Assembly (NCBI GenBank): GCA_017458545.1
Contig: JAFTBA010000130.1
Span: 1 to 6,503 of the forward strand
Length of the DNA stretch: 6,503 nt
DNA from: Synergistaceae bacterium
Lineage (GTDB): Bacteria; Synergistota; Synergistia; Synergistales; Aminobacteriaceae
Reading direction: 5' to 3'
Shown here: one piece after another, positions 1-4,638 of the stretch
How the letters are laid out: every line of letters starts with the position of its first letter
Numbering within the stretch: the stretch's first letter is position 1
Program-made: the position numbers and the translations under genes
Notes under the pieces: generated by a model
What the model was told of the DNA's origin: nothing
The model's input: only the letters and a program-made list of their open reading frames with translations
Database searches by the model: none

Positions 1-154
1 CAATGAAGAAAAGATTAAAGAGCTTGAGGAACAGAAGAACGCATTACAGCAGAAGTTAAACCGCGAAAATAATGAGGACGTTAAGGCTCAGATAAGGACG
101 CAGATACTTGCTGTTGAGGCGCAGATTATACAGTTAAAGACTGCACAGAGCTAA
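1..154 (+). CDS. C-terminal end of a coiled-coil protein (5' partial)
   Basis: An open frame enters from the left edge (first whole codon at base 2) and ends at the TAA at 152-154, giving the last 50 residues of a protein. The tail is almost entirely Glu, Lys, Gln, Asn and Leu/Ile. Hydrophobic residues recur every three to four positions (for example KIKELEEQKNALQQKL and ILAVEAQIIQLK), which indicates one or two amphipathic helices forming a coiled coil, broken by an Asn-rich turn (NRENNED). There is no Cys, no aromatic residue and no membrane segment. The pattern resembles FlxA-like and other small Gln-rich coiled-coil proteins, but it is too short and low in complexity to name a family. The gene converges on yvcK with 10 bp between the stop codons, and no intrinsic terminator follows it. 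Codon use matches the neighbours. I am fairly sure it is coding and unsure what it does. Confidence 0.7.
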   Translation, partial: NEEKIKELEEQKNALQQKLNRENNEDVKAQIRTQILAVEAQIIQLKTAQS

Positions 155-181
155 CCCCTATTCCCTAATCCCTGAGCTCCC
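155..181 (-). repeat. Heptad-like CCCTA repeat / G-quadruplex motif at the convergent gene junction
   Basis: On the + strand there are four C-runs at 155-158, 163-165, 170-172 and 179-181, separated by 4, 4 and 6 bases. The units CCCTATT, CCCTAAT and CCCTGAG lie head to tail, with a fourth CCCTAG after a 2-base offset. The minus strand, which is the yvcK sense strand, therefore reads G3-N6-G3-N4-G3-N4-G4. This meets the usual G3+N1-7 quadruplex rule. The element spans the last codons and stop of yvcK and the whole 10-bp gap to the convergent gene. Whether it folds or affects transcript ends is inference; it could equally be one copy of a dispersed short repeat. Confidence 0.6.
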
Positions 182-1259
182 TAGTAATCCTGAATATCAC
201 TGAGGCAAGTTTCTGTGTATCATGCCTTACGACTCTTCCTTCTTTGGGACTGTCGAACACCGATACTATACTTGCCTCAATATATTTGCATCCCATTCCG
301 CGAATAATCCCCCTCTGTTCATCATCGAGGTATAACGGTTCAGCACCTTCGCTCAAATAACGGCTGATTATGTCATCGGGTATAGGTGCTGAATTTGCTA
401 TTACGAAGTCGGGAGTCTTCCCTAATGCCGCGCTCACCCAATCCAAATGCTGAACGATATTCATTCCCTGAGTCTCCTGCGGCTGAGTCATCAGGTTGCA
501 TATGTAGACTGAAGGGACGTTAGAGTCTTTGAGTTTGTCGGCGAAATCAGGAAGCAGCAAATTAGGAATTACGCTCGTGAACAGACTGCCAGGCCCTAAA
601 AGTATCAGTTCCGCATCATCAACAGCAGTAAGCACATCGGGCAAGGGCTTGGCCTCTAAAGGTTCGAGCCATATTTCGGTTAATTCGCTGCCGTGTTCGG
701 AAATACTTAGTTCGCCTTTAACTTTCTGCCCGTCCTTAGTCCTTCCCATTAACGTTATGCCTTCGGTTGTTACGGGCAAAACCCTTCCCCTTATTGAGAG
801 AAGATGATTCATTTTTTCGACTGCCTTGCTGAAATCTCCTGACATTTCCGTTACAGCAAGAAGCAAAAGATTCCCTAAGCTGTGTCCTGCAAGTTCGCCC
901 CTGTCAAACCTGAAATCAAGTATCTTCCTTAATTCGCTGTCATTCTCTGCGAGCGCAGCTATACAGTTCCTCACATCTCCCGGCGGTAACATTCCCCATT
1001 CATTTCGTATGCGCCCTGAGCTTCCACCTTCATCGGTAACGGCTACAACAGCCGTGATATTTCTCGTGAACGACTTAATACCGCGCAGCAGGGTTGACAA
1101 TCCCGTACCGCCTCCGACAGCAACAATGTAAGGCCCTTCGGATAATTTTCTGTTTAACGCTTTTTCTATTACGGGCTGACCTGTTGATGAAGTGCGTATT
1201 ACCCCGAACATGAAAAGTATTGCCAGAGTCGTTACGACTCCCAAAAAAAACATACTCAT
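165..1259 (-). CDS. yvcK: YvcK/CofD-family gluconeogenesis factor with N-terminal membrane helix
   Basis: This 364-residue protein belongs to the YvcK (CofD-like) family. These proteins bind UDP-sugars such as UDP-GlcNAc and in Bacillus are needed for normal cell shape and growth on gluconeogenic carbon sources. Family blocks seen in order are the nucleotide-binding GGGTGLS (49-55), DEGGSSGR (76-83), PPGDVRNC (93-100), HSLGNLLLL (126-134), LGPGSLFTSV (221-230) and NLMTQPQETQG (255-265). Residues 3-21 form a hydrophobic stretch followed by a polar linker and then the Rossmann-like core from about residue 43. The protein is therefore probably anchored to the inner membrane with the catalytic-type domain in the cytoplasm. 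The start is well supported: AAGGAG lies 8 nt upstream and the ATG overlaps the rapZ stop as ATGA, implying translational coupling. The gene is second in a rapZ-yvcK operon. The whiA gene found next in many Gram-positives is absent, because the next gene is convergent. Family assignment is very secure; the membrane anchor is a prediction. Confidence 0.95.
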   Translation of the reverse strand: MSMFFLGVVTTLAILFMFGVIRTSSTGQPVIEKALNRKLSEGPYIVAVGGGTGLSTLLRGIKSFTRNITAVVAVTDEGGSSGRIRNEWGMLPPGDVRNCIAALAENDSELRKILDFRFDRGELAGHSLGNLLLLAVTEMSGDFSKAVEKMNHLLSIRGRVLPVTTEGITLMGRTKDGQKVKGELSISEHGSELTEIWLEPLEAKPLPDVLTAVDDAELILLGPGSLFTSVIPNLLLPDFADKLKDSNVPSVYICNLMTQPQETQGMNIVQHLDWVSAALGKTPDFVIANSAPIPDDIISRYLSEGAEPLYLDDEQRGIIRGMGCKYIEASIVSVFDSPKEGRVVRHDTQKLASVIFRITRELRD

Positions 1260-2104
1260 TTGGAATGCTCCTTATCCCGGTGAATTACACATACACCGTT
1301 CCATTTTTCAGCGCAGTAATCATAGAGCCATTTAGCTACTGCAACAGATCTGTGTTTACCGCCTGTACACCCTACTGCTATGTGTAACTGTCCTCTTACG
1401 TTTGAAAGGAACTGCGGAACTGCGAAGTCCAAAAAATTTTCGGTGAGGCTCAGGAATTTTCCTGTCTCAGGAAATTTCATAAGGTAATTTCTGACCGGTT
1501 CATCTTCTCCCGTGAGAGTCTTCAGTTCGTCAACATAATACGGATTAGGCAAACACCTCACGTCAAAAACAAAACTCGCGTCCTGCGGAACACCATACTT
1601 ATACCCGAATGAGCTTATTATTATCGAGACACCTCCGTCATCACCGAAGAACTCACGCACTAAACGTTCACGGTGCTGGTGTAAGTCCATCATTGAAGTG
1701 TCAATCAATATATCGGCCATATCGAGAACGGGTGCAAGCATTTCCCTTTCAGCTCTTATGCTCTCCCTCATGGATAAGCCTTTGCCTAAAGGATGCACTC
1801 TCCGTGTGCGTTCGTAACGCCTCAATAATTCCTCGTCAGACGCTGTGAGAAATACTACTTTAACGTTTCCTCCCCAAGCCTTTGAGATTTTATCTATTAC
1901 TTTCACGAAATCACCTGACACATTCCTAACGTCAACAGTTGCTACGACTCCGCGCCCTTCAGATTTTTCGAGCAATGCGAAAAGCTGAGGCAGTAATTCG
2001 GGCGGTAAGTTGTCTATCGTAACAAACCCGAAATCCTCAAGCACTTTTAACGTCATTGTCTTACCTGCACCGCTCATTCCCGTAACTATGATAAACTGTT
2101 TCAA
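1256..2104 (-). CDS. rapZ: RapZ/YvcJ nucleotide-binding protein (RNase adapter family)
   Basis: This 282-residue protein is close to the usual RapZ/YvcJ length and looks intact. The N-terminal kinase-like domain has a Walker A loop, GMSGAGKT (9-16), followed by DNLP (31-34) and the basic motif RYERTRRVHPL (96-106). The C-terminal domain has SFGYKYGVP (165-173), DVRCLPNPYY (181-190) and GCTGGKHRSV (245-254), the conserved blocks that in Escherichia coli RapZ form the glucosamine-6-phosphate and RNA-binding part. In enterobacteria RapZ guides RNase E to the small RNA GlmZ. In Bacillus, YvcJ hydrolyses GTP and affects competence. Which role applies here cannot be read from sequence. The start is TTG at 2104-2102: AAGGAG lies 10 nt upstream, the frame begins directly with the family N-terminus (KQFIIVTGMSG), and no in-frame ATG fits. 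It is the first gene of its operon, divergent from rpmH, and overlaps yvcK by 4 bp. Confidence 0.96.
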   Translation of the reverse strand: MKQFIIVTGMSGAGKTMTLKVLEDFGFVTIDNLPPELLPQLFALLEKSEGRGVVATVDVRNVSGDFVKVIDKISKAWGGNVKVVFLTASDEELLRRYERTRRVHPLGKGLSMRESIRAEREMLAPVLDMADILIDTSMMDLHQHRERLVREFFGDDGGVSIIISSFGYKYGVPQDASFVFDVRCLPNPYYVDELKTLTGEDEPVRNYLMKFPETGKFLSLTENFLDFAVPQFLSNVRGQLHIAVGCTGGKHRSVAVAKWLYDYCAEKWNGVCVIHRDKEHSK

Positions 2105-2114
2105 AATTTCACAT

Positions 2115-2120
2115 CTCCTT
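2115..2120 (-). promoter_or_regulatory. Shine-Dalgarno site of rapZ, supporting the TTG start
   Basis: CTCCTT on the + strand reads AAGGAG on the minus strand, 10 nt before the TTG at 2104-2102. The only nearby ATG on this strand (2114-2112) is out of frame, so this site decides in favour of the TTG start. Confidence 0.75.
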
Positions 2121-2136
2121 TTCAGATTTTGCCGAC

Positions 2137-2142
2137 ATTGTA
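2137..2142 (-). promoter_or_regulatory. Probable -10 element of the rapZ-yvcK promoter
   Basis: The minus strand reads TACAAT here, one mismatch from the TATAAT consensus, about 32 bp before the rapZ start codon and 16 bp before its Shine-Dalgarno site. I see no good -35 hexamer at 16-18 bp spacing. Because rapZ is the first gene of its strand and the spacer is only 100 bp, its promoter is expected in this region. The element overlaps the presumed -35 region of the rpmH promoter on the other strand. Confidence 0.4.
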
Positions 2143-2167
2143 CACCTGATTTTTGCTGTGCTATAAT
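2139..2167 (+). promoter_or_regulatory. Extended -10 promoter of the rpmH-rnpA-yidD-yidC-jag operon
   Basis: A perfect TATAAT lies at 2162-2167, preceded by TGC at 2159-2161, giving a full extended -10 (TGnTATAAT, within TGTGC-TATAAT). A weak -35 candidate, TGTACA (2139-2144, four of six consensus bases), sits 17 bp upstream. An A/T-rich stretch follows it. Transcription would begin near 2174, leaving a leader of about 30 nt before rpmH. This is the only strong sigma-70-type promoter that I recognise in the window and fits a highly expressed ribosomal protein operon. Confidence 0.8.
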
Positions 2168-2204
2168 TCCTGAGACAATTCAGCAGAAGGAGCATCATCA
2201 TCAA

Positions 2205-2345
2205 ATGAAAAAGGGAACATATCAGCCTCACAAGTTACCCAGAAAAAGGAAAATAGGATTTTTGGCACGCACTCAGACAGCTTCAGGGCGCAAAGTACTT
2301 CGCAACAGAAGGCGCAAAGGTCGTAAATATCTTACACGTGCCTAG
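2205..2345 (+). CDS. rpmH: Large ribosomal subunit protein bL34
   Basis: This 46-codon gene encodes a very basic protein of typical L34 length. It has the family pattern: MKKGTYQPHK at the N-terminus, the KRK...GFLAR core, SGRKVLRNRRRKGR and the C-terminal KYLTRA. L34 is a late-assembling 50S subunit protein that contacts 23S rRNA. The start ATG at 2205-2207 matches the family N-terminus. AAGGAG (2187-2192) lies 12 nt upstream, a longer spacing than usual, filled by a CATCATCATCAA run. An in-frame opening extends further upstream into rapZ antisense but would start before the promoter, so it is not the real N-terminus. It is the first gene of the operon, and its last 8 bases overlap the rnpA start. 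Confidence 0.96.
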   Translation: MKKGTYQPHKLPRKRKIGFLARTQTASGRKVLRNRRRKGRKYLTRA

Positions 2346-2679
2346 AGTAACAAGCCTCAGAAAAGGCAGAGAATTTGATGAAATATTCCGCACCGGCACG
2401 AGACTAAGCGGATTGCTGGTGCGGATGTTATATTTACGCGATGATTCGTATGACGCTGTTAAACTCGGCTGTGCCGTCGGGAAGCGTCAGGGCAAAGCGC
2501 ACATCAGAGTCAGAGGCCGAAGGATATTGCGTGAGGCATTCAGGAGTTTATCGGACAGAGTATCATCAGGTCTTCACATAGTACTTATGCTGACGGAGTC
2601 GGGTTTGGCCTCAAAAAGCAATGAAGTATCACGCGAACTTGAGATATTAATGCGCCGCCGTAAACTCCTCGTGAATTGA
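2338..2679 (+). CDS. rnpA: Ribonuclease P protein component
   Basis: This 113-residue basic protein, close to the usual RnpA length, is the protein subunit that helps the RNase P RNA process tRNA 5' ends. The N-terminal pattern SLRKGREFDEIFRTGTR (6-22) and the central GKRQGKAHIRVRGRRILREAFR region (48-69) carry the family signature, as does the late ELEILMRRRK helix. The classical RNR motif (RNRIKR-like) appears here as RVRGRR (57-62): both flanking arginines are kept but the Asn is replaced by Val. The start is GTG at 2338, inside the rpmH 3' end. Scanning upstream in the same frame back to a stop at 2254-2256 finds no ATG, GTG or TTG, and the next internal start would remove the conserved N-terminus. 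There is no proper Shine-Dalgarno site, so translation is probably coupled to rpmH. Confidence 0.93.
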   Translation: MPRVTSLRKGREFDEIFRTGTRLSGLLVRMLYLRDDSYDAVKLGCAVGKRQGKAHIRVRGRRILREAFRSLSDRVSSGLHIVLMLTESGLASKSNEVSRELEILMRRRKLLVN

Positions 2680-2689
2680 TTTCAATCAA
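2676..2689. repeat. Short inverted repeat abutting the yidD start codon
   Basis: TTGATT (2676-2681) and AATCAA (2684-2689) are perfect inverted arms with a 2-bp centre. They start inside the last codons of rnpA and end directly before the yidD ATG. In RNA this would be a weak 5-bp AU-rich hairpin with a 4-nt loop. The arms occupy the place where a Shine-Dalgarno site would normally be, and none is visible. Its function is unknown. Confidence 0.45.
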
Positions 2690-2908
2690 ATGGCGCGTTT
2701 AACAATATTCATAATCCGTATCTATCAGATATTCATATCGCCTTATCTCGGACGTAACTGCCGTTTTTACCCGACCTGTTCAAATTATGCTTTGAGTGTT
2801 TACAGGGAATGGGGATTTATTAAGGGGAGCTGGCTTACGTTTAAGAGAATCATCAGGTGCGGAGCATGGAATGCGGGAGGAACAGACCTTCCGCCCAAAA
2901 GACATTAA
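2690..2908 (+). CDS. yidD: Membrane protein insertion efficiency factor YidD
   Basis: This 72-residue protein matches YidD, a small membrane-associated protein that helps insertion of inner-membrane proteins alongside YidC. The family pattern is clear: an amphipathic N-terminal helix (MARLTIFIIRIYQIFISPYLG, about residues 1-21), then NCRFYPTCSNYA (23-34) with its conserved Cys residues, GFIKGSWLTFKRIIRC (42-57) and the GG turn (63-64). The usual HPW-type motif after the third Cys reads GAW here (58-60), and the C-terminal tail is short. It lies 10 nt after rnpA and 3 nt before the earliest possible yidC start. No Shine-Dalgarno site precedes the ATG; instead a small inverted repeat abuts it. 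In-frame alternatives upstream are closed by a stop overlapping the rnpA end. The family call is secure. Confidence 0.93.
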   Translation: MARLTIFIIRIYQIFISPYLGRNCRFYPTCSNYALSVYREWGFIKGSWLTFKRIIRCGAWNAGGTDLPPKRH

Positions 2909-2915
2909 GAGGTGA
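2907..2915 (+). promoter_or_regulatory. Shine-Dalgarno site of yidC, deciding the ATG start
   Basis: AAGAGGTGA overlaps the end of the yidD stop codon. Its AGGTGA part (2910-2915) is 8 nt from the ATG at 2924. An in-frame GTG at 2912-2914 lies within this purine-rich motif and has no ribosome site of its own, so the ATG is the better start. Confidence 0.65.
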
Positions 2916-2923
2916 ACAGGGTA

Positions 2924-3754
2924 ATGTGGCAGCAGGCAAAAGCGTTGTTATTCGGATTACTTGACTGGATACACAACGTTATCACGGGAATAGGTATAGG
3001 AAGTAATTTTGCGTGGGGATTAGCGATAATTGCGCTGACCCTTTTGGTGCGTTTACTGATGCACCCTTTAACCGCCAAACAGATGGCAAGTATGCAGAAA
3101 ATGCAGAAGTTACAGCCCCAGCTAAAAGTCCTTCAGGAAAAATATGCCGATGATAAGGACAGACTCAATCAGGAAACTATGAACCTCTACAAAGAGAACA
3201 AGGTTAATCCTGCAAGCGGCTGTTTACCGCTCATAATTCAGCTGCCTATCTTCATACTGTTATACGGTGTACTTTATGACCTCACTAAGACTGAGGCATT
3301 CACTGACGTAACATTTCTCGGCGTAAACTTAGGCGGCAGCGTCCTCACGACAATAGCTAACGCCTTGAACTTAGTTGATGAGGCAGGAGTACGCATACCT
3401 GATGAACAGTTAGGATTTGTGATGGTGTTTCTCTCATCGTTCACTAATCTGAGTCTTCTCTTCTCACACTTAGGAACATGGATATTTAACTTCATACTGT
3501 TAGTGCTTATAGCATATCTGACATGGTTACAGCAGCATTTATCGAGCGCAGGCAATTCACAGATGGCCATGATGAATTGGTTTATGCCGCTGTTCTTAAC
3601 GTTTATATGTTTCGGACTGCCGGGAGGTGTTTTGCTGTACTGGGGTGTGTCGTCATTAATGGGTATCATTCATCAAATGAGAGTGTCTAAAATGACAGCT
3701 GTTGAAATGAGTGTTAAACCTACGTTGTATAAGGAGAAGCCTAAAACAAAATGA
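2924..3754 (+). CDS. yidC: Membrane protein insertase YidC/Oxa1 (short form)
   Basis: This 276-residue protein (280 if the GTG at 2912 is used) is a YidC/Oxa1/Alb3 insertase, which inserts and folds inner-membrane proteins with or without SecYEG. It lacks both the large periplasmic domain of proteobacterial YidC and the lipobox signal peptide of Firmicutes SpoIIIJ. Visible segments are an amphipathic start (5-22), TM1 (29-48) with the conserved groove arginine R43, a charged cytoplasmic helical hairpin (50-95), GCLPLIIQLPIFILLYGVLY (99-118) as TM2, a hydrophobic stretch at 164-180, TM3 near 186-202, and the paired C-terminal helices with MPLFLTFICFGLPGGVLLYW (221-240). The region between TM2 and TM3 is longer than in minimal YidC proteins. 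The tail is short and basic (KEKPKTK), as expected for ribosome contact. Its last 4 bases overlap the jag start as ATGA. Confidence 0.94.
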   Translation: MWQQAKALLFGLLDWIHNVITGIGIGSNFAWGLAIIALTLLVRLLMHPLTAKQMASMQKMQKLQPQLKVLQEKYADDKDRLNQETMNLYKENKVNPASGCLPLIIQLPIFILLYGVLYDLTKTEAFTDVTFLGVNLGGSVLTTIANALNLVDEAGVRIPDEQLGFVMVFLSSFTNLSLLFSHLGTWIFNFILLVLIAYLTWLQQHLSSAGNSQMAMMNWFMPLFLTFICFGLPGGVLLYWGVSSLMGIIHQMRVSKMTAVEMSVKPTLYKEKPKTK

Positions 3755-4572
3755 TGCAGGAATTGAAAATGATAAAAGAAGTCTCAGATGTTGAAGAGGC
3801 TGTGCGTATAGCGTCAGAGGAATGGAAAGTTCCTCCCGAAGAAATACATGCCGAAGTCATTAAGACCGAACGCGGATTTCTGGGACTGTTCGGCAACCGC
3901 AAAGTTGAAGTTGAACTCACTGCTAACGTTAAGATTAACCTGGCTGCAAGAGGGATTGAGTTTATCGACAAGACTCTAGCGCTTATGGATTTCGATGCAC
4001 ATTCTGTTCTCTCTGAGACTGAAAGCAACATGATTGATGTTCAGGGTGAAGATGCTGCGGATTATTTTGTGGGACGCTACGGTGATGCACTTAAAGCTAT
4101 GGAGTACATAGTGAACTTAGCACTGAGAGACCCTAAGAGCGAACCCAGACTCAGAATAGACTCATGCGGTTACCGCGAGAGACGCACTAAAAGCCTCGAA
4201 CGTTTAGCAGAAGCTACGGCAAGACAGGCGTTAAAATTCGGCAGACCCATAAGGCTTGATCCTATGGCCTCATGGGAAAGATGGGTTATACATTCAACGC
4301 TCAAGAACAAAACTGACATAACTACTGAGTCAGTAGGTGAGACTCCTACAAGAAGAGTAGTAGTTATTCCCAAGTTTGACCCCGATGACGTTAGAATGCC
4401 CGGTCCTGCAACAATGAGAGTAAGAACTCAGAGAGAACGTGTAGGTTCAATAGGCAGACGTAACCTGCCGGAACGCTCAGACGGTGAAAGACGTTACCCC
4501 AGAAAACGCGGTAACAGGGACAGACGCAATAACAGCAACAATAACAGCAGCAACAACAGTAATAAAGATTGA
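3751..4572 (+). CDS. jag: Jag/KhpB RNA-binding protein (Jag-N, KH and R3H domains)
   Basis: This 273-residue protein is the YidC-associated RNA-binding protein Jag (SpoIIIJ-associated; KhpB in streptococci), which pairs with KhpA and affects cell division and envelope growth in Gram-positives. Residues 8-56 are the Jag-N domain, with EEAVRIASEEW and the signature GFLGLFGNRKVEVEL. Residues 93-135 are the KH domain with a GxxG loop GRYG (108-111), where the common GRRG has a Tyr. Residues 143-208 are the R3H domain, with ERLAEATARQAL, PMASWERWVIHSTL and ETPTRRVVVIPK. From about 215 the tail is Arg-rich, then a low-complexity Asn/Ser run (260-273), making the protein longer than the roughly 205-residue Bacillus form. 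The start at 3751 overlaps yidC by 4 bp, but ATGs at 3754 and 3769 are possible; an AAGGAG at 3731-3736 is 14 nt from 3751, a bit far. A terminator follows the gene. Confidence 0.92.
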   Translation: MMQELKMIKEVSDVEEAVRIASEEWKVPPEEIHAEVIKTERGFLGLFGNRKVEVELTANVKINLAARGIEFIDKTLALMDFDAHSVLSETESNMIDVQGEDAADYFVGRYGDALKAMEYIVNLALRDPKSEPRLRIDSCGYRERRTKSLERLAEATARQALKFGRPIRLDPMASWERWVIHSTLKNKTDITTESVGETPTRRVVVIPKFDPDDVRMPGPATMRVRTQRERVGSIGRRNLPERSDGERRYPRKRGNRDRRNNSNNNSSNNSNKD

Positions 4573-4583
4573 GAAATTTAACG

Positions 4584-4617
4584 ATACCTTCAGGATTATG
4601 ACTGAGGGTATTTTTTT
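4584..4617 (+). terminator. Intrinsic terminator after jag
   Basis: ATACCTTCAG (4584-4593) pairs with CTGAGGGTAT (4602-4611) in a 10-bp stem with one T-G wobble and an 8-nt loop. A run of seven T follows (4611-4617, the first also closing the stem). It begins 11 nt after the jag stop and ends 21 nt before the next start codon. This would end the rpmH-jag operon transcript, at least partly. Confidence 0.85.
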
Positions 4618-4618
4618 G

Positions 4619-4628
4619 TTGAGGGGAT
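4619..4628 (+). promoter_or_regulatory. Shine-Dalgarno region of the first acyl-activating ligase, able to pair with the terminator 5' arm
   Basis: TTGAGGGGAT contains the likely ribosome site GAGGGG (4621-4626), 12 nt from the ATG at 4639. This ten-base segment is also a near repeat of the terminator's 3' arm and can pair with the 5' arm 4584-4593 (seven Watson-Crick pairs, two wobbles, one mismatch). The terminator hairpin and an SD-covering hairpin would be mutually exclusive. Regulation is inference. Confidence 0.5.
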
Positions 4629-4638
4629 TTGATTTCAA

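Noticed and set aside
148..179. GAGCT...AGCTC inverted repeat as a terminator for the left-edge gene
   Set aside because: Only a 5-bp stem with a 22-base loop and no T-tract.
529..1131. Two open frames on the + strand opposite yvcK (about 92 and 101 codons)
   Set aside because: They are antisense to strongly conserved yvcK motifs, have no ribosome sites and show Ser/Pro-rich composition typical of shadow frames.
1609..1848. Open + frame of about 79 codons opposite rapZ
   Set aside because: Lies wholly antisense to the conserved RapZ core, with no ribosome site or recognisable protein.
2010..2204. In-frame upstream extension of rpmH
   Set aside because: It would begin before the promoter, inside rapZ antisense, and add residues not found in L34; ATG 2205 matches the family start.
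2105..2204. Replication origin / DnaA boxes in the spacer before rpmH
   Set aside because: No TTATNCACA-type boxes or AT-rich repeats are present; TGTGCTATAA is the promoter and does not fit a DnaA box.
2805..2827. G-run cluster in yidD resembling a quadruplex motif
   Set aside because: Only three runs of three or more G, with a 9-base loop between two of them, so it does not meet the canonical rule and is explained by coding sequence.
2912..2923. GTG at 2912 as the yidC start
   Set aside because: The GTG lies within the Shine-Dalgarno motif for the ATG at 2924 and has no ribosome site of its own; adds only four residues.
3274..3669. Antisense open frame of 131 codons opposite yidC
   Set aside because: Mirrors conserved YidC membrane segments; no ribosome site and no protein-like pattern.
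4569..4602. Promoter for the ligases starting with TTGAGA (4569-4574)
   Set aside because: The -35 match is good, but no acceptable -10 hexamer lies 16-18 bp downstream; the nearest TATGAC is 22 bp away.
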